DNA of 64,000 nt, taken from the NCBI GenBank assembly GCA_024516155.1, contig JAJJXM010000019.1, positions 310,001-374,000 on the forward strand, read 5' to 3'. The notes beneath the pieces are model-generated. The model saw nothing but the letters and a program-made list of their open reading frames with translations. It did not search any database and was not told the DNA's origin. Positions 12,114 to 23,247 of this stretch are shown in pieces. The translations under genes and the position numbers were made by a program. Origin of the DNA: Pyronema omphalodes (taxonomy: Eukaryota; Ascomycota; Pezizomycetes; Pezizales; Pyronemataceae). Position 1 is the stretch's first letter. Each line of letters begins with the position of its first letter.

Positions 12114-12572
12114 CAGACTCAGACTCAGACTCAGGCTGCAGAATATACGCTGTTTATGGTTTCGACCAGTGATGGTAATCATTCGGTTATTTCTATAATG
12201 GGGATGGAGTCCAACCAAGCCCAAGGCTCCGATAATAACGAAGCTGGATCCTCCAATACCGCCAACGCCGATGGTAATGAACATGCAAATGGGAATGCGG
12301 ATGCTACTCGACATGAATCCATCCAGGCCGAAACTGAGAATGTTCAGTTCGAGCTTAATACCGTCCAATACGAGCCTCATGCCATCCAGTCTGAGCCCAA
12401 TGCCGTCGAGTCTGGGGCCGAAGCCAATACCGTCCAGTCCGAGTCCGAGGCCAGTACCGTTCAAGCCGATAGCGAGAATCCCCAGAACGAGCCTGCCGAA
12501 TTCCGCAACGAGATCGAAACCGAAACCGAGACCGAGACCATCCAATCCGACACTCAGGATATCCAACACTAA
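11856..12572 (+). CDS. Orphan low-complexity protein, paralogue A
   Basis: A single-exon ORF of 238 aa; I do not recognise it. The N-terminus is basic (PRPGRLIRRNASTDPREL), then comes a polyglutamine run of about 15 Q near residue 70, a TQTQTQ stretch, and a C-terminal half of imperfect 7-10-residue acidic units (ENVQ, NTVQSESE, STVQADSEN). There is no signal peptide or membrane segment. It is paralogous to the ORF at 16057-16875: both share the leader AAATAATTTTTAATGTCTA around the start, the motif LIRR-AST-PREL, and related downstream DNA. An antisense ORF of equal length on the other strand is a by-product of codon composition. Confidence 0.65.
12060..12116 (+). repeat. CAG/CAA repeat encoding polyglutamine in paralogue A
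   Basis: Mixed CAG/CAA codons encode an uninterrupted Q run. Paralogue B has no such run, so it was gained in A or lost in B. Confidence 0.9.
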
Positions 12573-12839
12573 ACCGAGCCCCAGCCTCGACCGGAAGAAT
12601 AAGCAGTCACGTGCATCGCCAGCTCTAAGGCGATTGTATTGAATTCTTTTCTAGTTGGTTGTTTGTGTTATGGACTGGACCTATCATCAACATCAGACGT
12701 GTCCCTTCCTTGTTGGTATGGGTTTATTATAGCTTTGGGTTTTCGATTTTTGCGATTCCGTGGATAACAATCTCGATTAACGACCAACTCGATTGATGCG
12801 GATGATGACAACGAATCGAATAATTGAACGACCTGAACG

Positions 12840-13160
12840 ACGCGAATACTTTACAATTAATAATTAATAATTAATAAATAATACACCGTTAATGATTTTT
12901 TTTTAATTCATTTCTTTTTCTATTACGGGGATTCCACCGACGACGACAATCGACGCGAACGACTCGAAGGACTCGAAGGACTCGAACTAGTTACAATTAA
13001 TGGCTATAATACGCCTTTAAAGATTTACTTCTTCATTTTTTTTTTCCATTACCACGATTCTTCCTCCGACGACATTACGAAACGCGATCGACTCGATAGA
13101 CTCGATTTCATTCCACCCAATGATATACCGCACCACTTATACTTTCTTATTTATAATATT
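12840..13160. repeat. Decayed tandem array 3' of paralogue A
   Basis: About three diverged units of 110-150 bp. Each contains, in order, a CGAAnGA-rich part, an AATACnCC part, a T-rich CATTCTTTTTT part, and ATTACnnCGATTCC followed by GACGAC. The same motif order follows paralogue B. Confidence 0.6.
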
Positions 13161-13167
13161 TAATATC

Positions 13168-13172
<5 letters not shown>

Positions 13173-13223
<51 letters not shown>
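13173..13223. repeat. TA dinucleotide microsatellite
   Basis: About 25 perfect TA units at the end of the decayed array of paralogue A. Confidence 0.95.
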
Positions 13224-13228
<5 letters not shown>

Positions 13229-16056
13229 CGCATATAATTTTCAATATTTAATCACAGTAATTGTCGATTTCTACGCGGTAAGTTCAATCGAATTTGAGAT
13301 GTGATTACTAGGTGGATGCTAACTGCAGTACAGGAACATAACTAGGGAGGAATTATCATACCGACGGGGATACATCGTGGAAAATTTTGGATCTTTGGTA
13401 CGGCGAAGGCTAAGGAAGAAAGAAGGATATATTCAGAGTATTATTTCAGATTATTGTACTTTTCTCTCCTGGGCGGCTGGGCCAGTCAATATTACACCCT
13501 CGCCCGTGGATATTCCAATCTTTTTCTTTAGTACATGTATCAAAAATTTAGTTTCCATGCTCACATGGGTATGTAATTTTTAATTTAATTTATCTTTCGT
13601 TTCCTGGGATGTTAGAACAGAGGTGGGATTTCTTCTTTCCTTACTCGTAGCTTATGTATATTGCCATCACGTCGATCACATGTTATCACTTGAAAGCCAC
13701 ATTTTGGAGTCCAGTTGTAAACAATTGGTCTGGGGCCGTGCTGTTCGAAAAAAAAAAGGAATTTTCTACTATTATTTTTTTTACCCTTTTTTGAGGATAT
13801 ATTTTACATACGAGAAAGTCCACTTTCTCCGTAACCGTGTGATGTCATCGGTATTGATCAATGATCATTCGTCGGTGTATTTTTGGGGCCCACGGCAAGG
13901 AACCTTTAATTCCGCAGCCCTCTATGTCTGTTCACGGCTCTATATGATTCCCATGATATGGGCCTTGGTAGACCTACCCGTTTATGGGTAGACGCGGTCG
14001 GGCATCATCGATTTCATCGTTTTCGCTTTGAGCATCGAATTTTTCAGAAAAAGCATGTTGAAGCAACCAACAAGGTCCACACGGTAAAGCTCTCGAAAGC
14101 TCTATTTCTTCAGATTAACAATCCATTGGCCGCATATGATAATCACAAATGATATTTGATTCACTTCCATACCAAACCGTGAATCCCGTATCGATAATGT
14201 TATTCCGTCCTATGCCGTTAACGTACTTCTCGCCGGCTTCCAGTTAGGTCAAGACCTATGGTGTACACTATTATGGTGCACATGGTGCCATACATACGCT
14301 CGTTCTATGACAATCAAACTAAAGAGGGAAAGATTAAGTGGAGGTGAACGTTGCTATTGACTATTGAAAGCGGTAATAATCTAAGCCTACGCATTTTCTA
14401 CGGAAAGAGATATACCCAATGTGGAGCCTCCACCTCCATGTTCAAGTCACATCAACCCTAACTGGGTCCAGGGGTGAGTGACTTGAACCCTAATAGTGGC
14501 TGAGACACCAGAGGCCTAGGCAGCTTTCAACAGTAACCTCGGATCGGCTCAGCCTTAACGGAAAGGCTATGCAGGTCTGTGGCACAAATGATGGCTTGCG
14601 GATGTTTTACATGACTACGTGCATAACAAAAAGGTACATAAAATTCTGCGTGTGGCAGAATAATGCGGCTGGATTTCTTAACGCACTATACTATAGCATC
14701 TTAGCGGATCATGTGATTAGGCGCCAGTTTTACAATGCTTGAGCCGCAAGCGCTTCATACTAGGAGTGCCCTGCTCTGGGGATACTATTAAAGCTAAAAC
14801 CATATCGCAGCTTTAAACTATGGTGGAATTTTCAAAATACAATTCAACTTAACGATTCGTCGATGATTTTTAACGCTGTTTATACTTACTGCGTTTCAAA
14901 ACTTGGACTGTACTTGCTAAACAATAGTATAGAAACTATCATAAACAGCTGGAAAACGGCCTGGGTAAATTTAGTGCCGATGGTGATCCAAGCGTCTGGT
15001 TTTGACAACAGGGTGTATGTCGTCCAAGATAACAGCAAATGCGAATTGTTTCAGCTGTATAACCGCCGTGTGCTACGTACGGTACCGTGACAAAAGTGAC
15101 CGTCACTTTTCTGTGCTAAGCGCCGCGCGGGGTGACCGTCACTTTTGTCCAGCACCTCGTATGTAGAAGCTTTTCTCTCTTTGCGGTTATTATCTGCAAA
15201 GTCGGAACTGATAGGGAGAATCATCTTATCACTCATTTCCCGCTCAATTCTGTTCAGTAACTGTCAAGTCCTGTAGTTGATAAATTCCGTCAACGGAGCG
15301 GAGGAGCTCCAAGTCTGGACTTAGTGATAGTTGCGAGGGCATTGAATACCGGGGAGGCAGAATTCAAAGTGAAACCACATTATCCTAACCTCCGATATTG
15401 CCTTTCTCCACTCACTTCCACTTTATCTACCATAAAACTCTGCTATCGTATTCCAGGCTATCAGTTTTCTCCAACCTCCAATCCCTGAACCTCCACCTCC
15501 ACTCTTCTCACTGGAGACAAATCACTGATGAAGGAACAACTGCAGTTTTCGGTTAAATCAATTGAATATTCACACTTGCTGTTTGTTTGTCTACGGTCAG
15601 TGGAATTTCGTGTTGGAATTTGCGCTGTATAGGACAAATTGCTGATTTTATAACAACCGCGTAACGAGTTTTCCAAAAAAACCACAGGTCTGGTTGAGCT
15701 TGATTATTAAACCTTCTAATCAAGATTTCACGATTGACTACAGTTGCATTGCCCTCAGATTGGACTGGAATATGACGCAATAGTCACCGGACTATGCAGT
15801 CTGGCGTCGGGGGGAAAGGGGGGACGGGGGGAAGTGGCGCCAAGTTGATACATTTCATTCAAGCAGCATCTAATTCTAGATCGCATAGAACCCAACCTAC
15901 CGTTAAGCGCAGACGAGGAGCTCAGATGACGCAAAAGCGAGCCCGTATTTTAAAAAGCGATTTCAACCCCCCCGGCCCCAGCAAGAAAGATCGAGCTTTA
16001 CATTCTTTCAAACGAACCGACGAAACTTTTAGTACCCCATACCCAAATAATTTTTA
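13224..16056. other. Gene-free stretch between the orphan paralogues
   Basis: 13255-13380 aligns with 17725-17880, marking the end of the duplicated block. A hairpin with an 11-bp stem (GTTCAAGTCAC...GTGACTTGAAC) lies at about 14436-14492. A palindromic cluster lies at 15088-15150. The short ORFs have no recognisable features. Confidence 0.5.
15088..15150. repeat. Palindrome and repeat cluster, possible transposon terminus
   Basis: GTGACAAAAGTGACCGTCAC is followed 32 bp later by GGTGACCGTCACTTTTGTC. The two share AAAAGTGACCGTCACTTTT-type half sites in direct and inverted arrangement around a CGCCGCGCGG core. This looks like a miniature inverted-repeat element or a solitary DNA-transposon end. 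No target duplication is evident. Confidence 0.5.
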
Positions 16057-16875
16057 ATGTCTAAAACTATTCGTAATTTACGTCAGCAGCCACTTCAACG
16101 ACCACGATTAATTCGACGCGATGCTTCCACAAACCCCAGGGAGTTGCAGATGAGTTCTCATCGTCTTAATCAGTTAATGGATTTGAGGGCTCCAGAGAAC
16201 CATACTCCAACTGCGACGGCAGTTCAGACTATGGCGAACCAGTTTAATATTGCGGTGATTATGATTCCGGCGAACCCAAACCAGCAATACCAGTACCAGC
16301 GGATTGCCCAGCCTGGGGATGAGATGAATATCTCGGTTCCAGTTCCAGTTCGTGGAAGGGATCATTCGGGTGTTCCTGCGATGGGAATGGATTCCCATCA
16401 AGTAGGAAACGTGGATAATACCGGAACTGTAGTGAGACCGTCTATTAGCACCAGCGACAATGCTAATGCCATAACCAATCAGCCTGAGAATGTCCAGTCC
16501 GATACTGAGAACGTCCAGTCCGATACTGAGAATGTCCAGTCCGATACTGAGAATGTCCAGTCCGATACTGAGAATGTCCAGTCCGATACTGAGAATATCC
16601 AGTCCGATACTGAGAATGTCCAGTCCGATACTGAGAATATCCAGTCCGATACTGAGAATGTCCAGTCCGATACTGAGAATGTCCAGTCCGAGTCCGATAC
16701 CATCCAGGCCGATAGCGAGGCTTTCCAGTCTGAATCTGATGATATCGGGTCCAAGACTGACGATTTCGGGTCGGAGCCTGATGAATTCAATACCGAGACC
16801 AAGGCTGAGACCGTTCGACCCAATACCGAAAATCCCCAACCTCATACCGAGACCGAAACCGAGGCTGTACCCTAG
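16057..16875 (+). CDS. Orphan low-complexity protein with ENVQSDT heptad array, paralogue B
   Basis: A single-exon ORF of 272 aa; I do not recognise it. The N-terminus is basic (RPRLIRRDASTNPREL) and parallels paralogue A. A middle part (residues about 60-130) is not low-complexity. It includes ANQFNIAVIMIPANP, and MNISVPVPV. Then follow nine near-perfect 7-residue repeats, ENVQSDT or ENIQSDT, passing into degenerate SES/DTIQADSE units and an ETETE tail. No secretion signal or membrane segment is seen. A has only degenerate versions of the repeats, so B's array looks like a recent expansion. Confidence 0.65.
   Translation: MSKTIRNLRQQPLQRPRLIRRDASTNPRELQMSSHRLNQLMDLRAPENHTPTATAVQTMANQFNIAVIMIPANPNQQYQYQRIAQPGDEMNISVPVPVRGRDHSGVPAMGMDSHQVGNVDNTGTVVRPSISTSDNANAITNQPENVQSDTENVQSDTENVQSDTENVQSDTENVQSDTENIQSDTENVQSDTENIQSDTENVQSDTENVQSESDTIQADSEAFQSESDDIGSKTDDFGSEPDEFNTETKAETVRPNTENPQPHTETETEAVP
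16486..16689 (+). repeat. 21-bp coding tandem repeat (ENVQSDT) in paralogue B
   Basis: Nine 21-bp units beginning GAGAATGTCCAGTCCGATAC plus one partial unit. Two units differ by GTC to ATC (Val to Ile). A 21-bp period keeps the frame whatever the copy number. Confidence 0.92.
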
Positions 16876-17039
16876 CCGAAAAACAATAAATCGCGTCAGG
16901 CTTGGGGGGGGTTTATTAGAAATTTTTAGCTTGTTCCTGTCGTGAGTTGGACCTGCCCCCTATCTTAGATGCACCTCTTCCTCATCAATTCAGGATTCTT
17001 ATAGAATACGTTTTGTTTTATTACAACGATAAACATAAT

Positions 17040-17710
17040 CGATTCGAACAACTCGAACAACTCGAACAATCACGGACAAATAATACGCCGTTAATAATTT
17101 TTATCCATTCTTATTTTGATTACAGCAATTCCTACGACCATCACTGCCGACGACCTGAATGATATACATACGTCCAATACCTCACTGATGGTTTATTATT
17201 CATTCTTTTTTTCAATTGCCGCAATTCCGACGACGATTTTGACGGCTTTGTTAAAACCTAACGACATCAAGATTTGCGCCTCACATAAAATGCACCACTA
17301 ATGATATGTTTTTCATTCTTTTTTTCTATTACCGCCATGTCGACAACAGTAATAAATTCGAACGATACCATCAACTCTAAAGATTTATCCCTGGTAATAC
17401 GCGTTGAGTCATTTTTAATTGACTTTCTTTATTACCACGACTCCTACGACCTTACTAAGCTCGAATGACTGGAATGATTTACGCGAAACAATACAGCACT
17501 AACAATGATTTATTCATTCATTCTTTTATCATTATAGACATTACTATTGTAGAGGATATATATGTTTTTACTGCTGCGACTCTTACAACTTTACTAAGCT
17601 CGAATGGCCGGAACGATTTACACCAAACAATACACCACCAATAACAATTGGTTTGTTATTTATTTTATTGTTATAGACATTCCCACTATAGAGGATCTAT
17701 ATATCGAAGA
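17040..17710. repeat. Decayed tandem array 3' of paralogue B
   Basis: Five or six diverged units of about 100-145 bp with the same motif order as after paralogue A: CGAAnGA, AATACnCC, CATTCTTTTTT, ATTACnnCnATTCC, then GACGA. The last two units (about 17430-17560 and 17575-17700) are most alike, both with CTTACTAAGCTCGAATG-like starts and TATAGACATT...GTAGAGGAT-like ends. Confidence 0.65.
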
Positions 17711-18737
17711 AAATTTTTAATGTTTGATCACACTAATTGTCAATGTCTACGCGGTAAGTTTAATGCAGTCAAAATTCATGAATGTTGTTTGAGGTTGAGA
17801 TGTGATCGTCAGCTCGATGCTAATTATAGTACATAGGAACAGAACCTGGGAGGAAATACCGACAGGGATACACGGTAGTGGATTTTTATGCGGCGAAGGT
17901 TATGGAAGGAAGGATATGCCGAAAAATGACCTTTATATTTCGATCATTCTCCAGTAAAAATGTGTATTTTATTCGCCTTAGACTACGAATAAATTCACGG
18001 GTTTCTACAGTTTTTGAGTTTCTGTTTTTTTTTTTTCTGAAAAATGCCTCGCGTCTCGGCTGAAGAAATAACTCGGTATCAACCGATCCCTAACGGCCAA
18101 CCACACTCGTCTCTCCTCTCACCGGGATCCATATTTGTTTGTTTATCTGACTCGCCAAATTGATTGGCCGCCGTCGTCATCATCATCATCAGCAGCAGCA
18201 GCAGCAGCAGAGCAGCGCCAATCCTCTTCATTCAGCCTCAAATTCGCATTACAGAAACGAGAATAGCCGACTGATCTGTGATTCTGTTACAATTAATTGC
18301 TCACTCAACCCATGTCGACCCTCTCGCACTTCCCCATCTCTCCCTTGTCTTCGCGGTGTCGCGTCCCACGGTTGTTCCCACAGCAACGGACTCGATTGGT
18401 GCCTGACGCCTGACGCTTTTTGTTTATGTCCGATGGACGTCCTCATCCCCACCCACCCCTCCCCAGTCCCCTCCCCGGCGCGCGCAGATAAGCTAAACCC
18501 ACATCTAACACATCTCACACATCGCAGCCACCACTACTGCAGCCAGTCGACCTGGACCCGCCACTCAAATACCAATTATTCCCCACCAAACCGCAGAGAC
18601 ATCGATCAACTAACCACCGAAGGACTGACAGCCTGGAAATAAGAACCGGTGCCTGAATCTCATCGAAACACCAAGTCGGACATCGCGAAACGAAACACAA
18701 AAACACAAAAAACAAATCACAAAAAAGAACCACCAGA
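17711..18737. other. Upstream region and leader of the chitin synthase gene
   Basis: 17725-17880 matches 13255-13380 and closes the duplicated block. A CAT/CAG microsatellite lies at 18177-18212. The C/A-rich stretch 18290-18737 looks like a long fungal 5' leader. I see no other gene. Confidence 0.55.
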
Positions 18738-21700
18738 ATGGACGCCCGTCCTCCTCTGGGCTACTCCGCGCCTCCACAATACGATGATGACGACGACATT
18801 GGATCTGGAAACTATAACCAAACTAGCTCTCAGGTGCGACTTCTTCAGGAATCAGATGAGAATTTATACAAAGCGTCAGTCGCAAGCAATCTCCAGCTAT
18901 CTGTATCGCTTAATAGTAATGCGCTGACCTCTGCGATTAGCCCCGATACTCCGCAGCGGTCTTATCGCACCAACAGTCGCCTGTCGGTGTCAGACATGGC
19001 GCAAAGATACGAAGCGATAGATGCGACAGCTCGGGCGACACCCGAAATACCACCCTACAGCGGATCACCAACACGAAACTATGCGCCTTCGCCTTCACCC
19101 AGCCCTACCCGTAACTTCTACCGTACCAATACCCTCCCACAATTCGGAAACTACTCCCCATCTCTCTCCCGCGCTGATAGCAATAATTATGCGCCTTCCG
19201 CTCACTCTCGTAGCTCTGTCGATCCACCTGTTCACTTTCTACCCCCTGGTGGTCCTGGTGGCCCTCGCCCTCTAGACCCTCCGAATCATTACGTTTCCTC
19301 CGCTCGCGCTCCAAATAACTCATCACTCGCTGCACCATGGAGTCCTGTTGCTGCTAGAGCTATTGAAGACGATGCCTGGGTGCGCCCACCGCCGCAGGGA
19401 CTACAATTCGAATCTGCCGACTTGAATGGTTATCCGCGCCCTGCGAGTATCATAAGCCGACAACGTAGTCGAAGCGCCGCGTCATCTAGACGACCATTAC
19501 CGGCCGAACCTCCACATGCGCAACGTCGCCAGTCAATGCATTATTCCTCGGGGGATATGGCGATTCCAATTGATGATTATGATGATTATTCAGAGAATGC
19601 ATCGTTTGTTGAAAGGTTGGATTCGGAACCTTCAATCGATCTAAGTCATCGGATGGAACGTATGAGAACGGTTTCGGGTCAGACTTATGATTCTGGATTA
19701 TATGCTGGAGAGGAAGATGAATTGGATCCAAAGAAGAATTTGACAAGAGCTGTTGGAGAAAATTTTGGACCTGCACCAGCTGGGAGACAAGAAAGAAGAG
19801 GAAATCAGGGATTGGATAGGACGGCGCTTATGACAAGAAAACAGGTTAAGCTCATTAACGGATCTTTGATTTTGGATTGCAAAATCCCAACGATTTTGGG
19901 AGGATTTTTGAGATGGAAAAATCAAAAGGAGTTTACACATATGCGATATACTGCAGTTACTTGCGATCCGGATGATTTCGTTAAAAAGGGTTATTTATTA
20001 CGACAAAATATCGCCCCTACAAGAAGAGAAACGGAATTATTTATTTGCGTCACCATGTACAACGAAGACGAAGTTTGTTTCACCAGAACAATGCATGGAG
20101 TCCAAAGGAATATCGCACATTTCTGTTCTAGAAATAAGTCAAGAATTTGGGGTACCGATGGTTGGAAAAAAATCGTCGTTTGCATAGTAGCAGACGGTCG
20201 AAAGAAAGTTCACCCTCGAGTACTCGATGCCCTGGCTTCTATGGGAGTTTACCAATCCGGTATCGCCAAGAATTTAGTCAACGGACGCCCAGTAAAGGCG
20301 CATTTATACGAATATACAACCCAGATTTCCGTTGACTCTAGTCTCAACTTCAAAGGAGCTGAACGAGGAATTGTTCCTGTTCAAATGATGTTCTGTCTTA
20401 AAGAAGAAAACAAAAAGAAGCTAAACTCTCATCGATGGTTTTTTAACGCATTCGGAGCTGCTTTAATGCCAAACGTCTGTATCCTGCTAGATGTTGGAAC
20501 CAAACCTGGAAACGACTCGCTTTATCATCTCTGGAAAGCTTTCGATCGGGATTCAGATGTTGGCGGAGCATGTGGAGAAATTAAAGCTATGAAAGGAAAA
20601 GGATGGATGGGACTCTTTAACCCGCTAGTCGCCTCACAGAATTTCGAATATAAAATGTCCAACATCCTCGACAAACCTCTGGAATCGGTTTTCGGCTACA
20701 TTACCGTTTTACCAGGTGCATTATCAGCATATCGATACCATGCTCTACAGAATGATGAAAATGGAAACGGTCCCTTGGCTCAATATTTCAAGGGAGAAAC
20801 TTTACACGGTAAAGATGCAGATGTATTTACAGCCAACATGTATCTAGCAGAAGACCGTATATTGTGTTGGGAGCTAGTCGCGAAACGTAACGAGCGCTGG
20901 GTATTAAAATATGTCCGCAGCGCCACGGGAGAAACCGATGTTCCAGATGCAGTACCAGAATTCGTATCACAACGTCGACGATGGTTAAACGGAGCATTTT
21001 TCGCCGCGATTTATTCTCTTGTTCATTTTCGACAAGTTTGGAAAACCGACCATACAGTATTCCGGAAAATCTTACTTCATCTGGAATTTTTTTATCAATT
21101 CGTTTCCTTGGGATTTACTTTCTTTTCCCTGGCAAACTTTTATCTCATGTTTTATTTCATCGCCGGTTCTTTATCTGATCCTACTTTAGACCCCTTTGGA
21201 AATGGCTGGGGTGGAAGAATCTTCATCTTCCTACGATTCGTCTGTATCCTCTTAATCTGCACACAATTCATCCTCTGCATGGGAAATCGTCCCCAAGGCG
21301 CAAAACGCATGTTCACCTCCTCCATGGCCATCTACGCCATCATAATGCTATACACCACGATCTGCTCGTGCTACATCGTCATCAAATCCTTCAACGGGGG
21401 TATAGCCGGCCAAAAACTCGATCTTCGCCTAGGAGACAACCTCTTCACCAATCTTATCGTCTCAACAGGCTCAACTATCGGTGTTTATTTCCTAATGAGC
21501 TTCCTGTACTTTGATCCTTGGCATATGTTCACCTCGTCTTTACAATACTTTATGATGCTCCCTTCCTATATCTGTACCCTCCAAGTCTACGCTTTCTGTA
21601 ACACCCACGATGTCTCCTGGGGTACAAAAGGGGATAACGTCATCTCCGTTGATCTCGGCGCAGCAGTGGCAACCAAGAATGGAGCAGTGGAATTAGAAAT

Positions 21701-22178
21701 GCCATCAGAACAACTAGACATTGATTCTGGCTACGACGAAGCAGTCAGGAATTTACGGGAGAGATTACAGGTAGAGAAAGTACCAGTGACAGAAGAACAG
21801 ATAAAGGAAGATTATTATAGAGCTGTGAGAACTTATGTTGTGGTTGTATGGATGATTGCAAATGCGGTTTTGGCAATGATTATTACTGAGGTTTATAAGA
21901 TTAATGATATTGGCGGAAATTCTTATCTTAAGTGTAAGTGGCCTAAGTCGAAAACTTCGAGGAAATTTCGCTAATGTCTGGAAATAGTCACCCTCTGGGC
22001 TATCGCTGTACTTGCTATTTATCGTATGTTTGGTGCTACGGCTTATTTGGTCATCCAGATGATCCATGGCTTTGTCGAAGGTAAGGTTAGGTTGGATCCG
22101 AAACGCTTGAAGCAACGGTGGACTCAACCGGCTTGGAAACGGAGGCTGGGAATTGGGGGTGGGTGGGGGAAAGTTTAG
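18738..22178 (+). CDS. chsB: Chitin synthase, class III-like (GT2 family)
   Basis: Two exons, 18738-21933 and 21988-22178 (54-nt intron, phase 1, branch GCTAATG), giving 1,128 aa. It polymerises UDP-GlcNAc into chitin at the plasma membrane. A disordered Pro/Ser/Tyr-rich N-terminus (residues 1-330) precedes the conserved core: [60 protein letters not shown], the catalytic [10 protein letters not shown] and QRRRWLNG. Several membrane segments follow (for example [28 protein letters not shown]). The intron joins YLK to [16 protein letters not shown], as expected for a final membrane helix. Core wording matches class III better than class I. The class was judged from memory of family sequences. 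The last ~35 residues (after FVEG) could be altered by a further intron. Confidence 0.92.
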
Positions 22179-22196
22179 GGTATGTGTGTATGTGTG

Positions 22197-22264
22197 TGTA
22201 GGGGAGGGGGCGGGGGGGGTGGGGGGGGGGGGGGGGGGGGAGGGGGAGGGGACGGGGAGGGGGG
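22197..22264. repeat. G-rich tract just downstream of the chitin synthase stop
   Basis: Long G runs broken by single A, C or T, starting about 20 bp after the stop codon. It may form G-quadruplexes. A second tract lies at 22403-22450. Confidence 0.9.
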
Positions 22265-22402
22265 TTAACAAGAGGTAGGTTCAAGAGAGGGGGGGCTAAA
22301 CAGAGACAGGTGATACTTTCTTGTTAATTGTTATGTTTCGTTTTCTCATTTTTCAATACTTTCTTGTCTATGATTCTTAACGAGATATGGTTATGATTTA
22401 GT

Positions 22403-22450
22403 AGGGTGGGGGGAGGGGCGGGGGGAGGGGGGAGGGGGGAGGGAGGAGGG
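22403..22450. repeat. Second G-rich tract (GGGGGGA-type units)
   Basis: Runs of 3-7 G separated by single A or C, on the same strand as the tract at 22197-22264. Confidence 0.9.
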
Positions 22451-22543
22451 TTTCTCCATTTTTTTCTATTTTTTTTTTCTTGTATTTGTTTTTCTGTACT
22501 GTTTGGAGAGCTGGTGATGGATGAGAAACGAATTCGATGAATG

Positions 22544-22618
22544 AGATGAAGATGATATGATATGAAGACGAGATGAACGAGATGAAGAAGATGAGATGAG
22601 ATGAGATGAGATAAGATG
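22544..22618. repeat. GATGA pentanucleotide-like microsatellite
   Basis: Imperfect GATGA/GATGAGA units between the G-rich tract and the octamer array. Confidence 0.75.
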
Positions 22619-22680
22619 ATTTTCCGTTTTTTTTAACTGTAGATACCTCATATTAGTTATTATTACAGCATTAACCAATG

Positions 22681-23104
22681 AACAAATGAACAAATGAACA
22701 AATGAACAAATGAACAAATGAACAAATGAACAAATGAACAAATGAACAAATGAACAAATGAACAAATGAACAAATGAACAAATGAACAAATGAACAAATG
22801 AACAAATGAACAAATGAACAAATGAACAAATGAACAAATGAACAAATGAACAAATGAACAAATGAACAAATGAACAAATGAACAAATGAACAAATGAACA
22901 AATGAACAAATGAACAAATGAACAAATGAACAAATGAACAAATGAACAAATGAACAAATGAACAAATGAACAAATGAACAAATGAACAAATGAACAAATG
23001 AACAAATGAACAAATGAACAAATGAACAAATGAACAAATGAACAAATGAACAAATGAACAAATGAACAAATGAACAAATGAACAAATGAACAAATGAACA
23101 AATG
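22681..23104. repeat. Octanucleotide satellite, 53 perfect copies of AACAAATG
   Basis: 424 bp equal exactly 53 x 8 bp without a visible substitution, preceded by one variant unit AACCAATG (22673-22680). The unit contains no stop codon in any minus-strand frame, so all three minus frames are open through it and encode a meaningless FICSFVHL repeat. No gene overlaps it. Confidence 0.98.
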
Positions 23105-23247
23105 AATTAGTCATAGCCGTAGATAATGCGTACTACAATTCAAGCTGCATCTGCTGATGTATCTTTACCGCTTTATAAATAAAACTGTGAACCCGCCGGT
23201 CTATCCCCCCCACCGTCTTCCAGAACACTATGTAGTGTTTTTTTTTA

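Noticed and set aside
11853..12569. 238-codon minus-strand ORF equal in length to paralogue A
   Set aside because: The start context, TATA box and paralogy support the plus strand. The mirror ORF arises from repeat and codon composition.
22466..23114. Three overlapping minus-strand ORFs of FICSFVHL repeats
   Set aside because: They are translations of the stop-free octamer array in all three frames, not genes.
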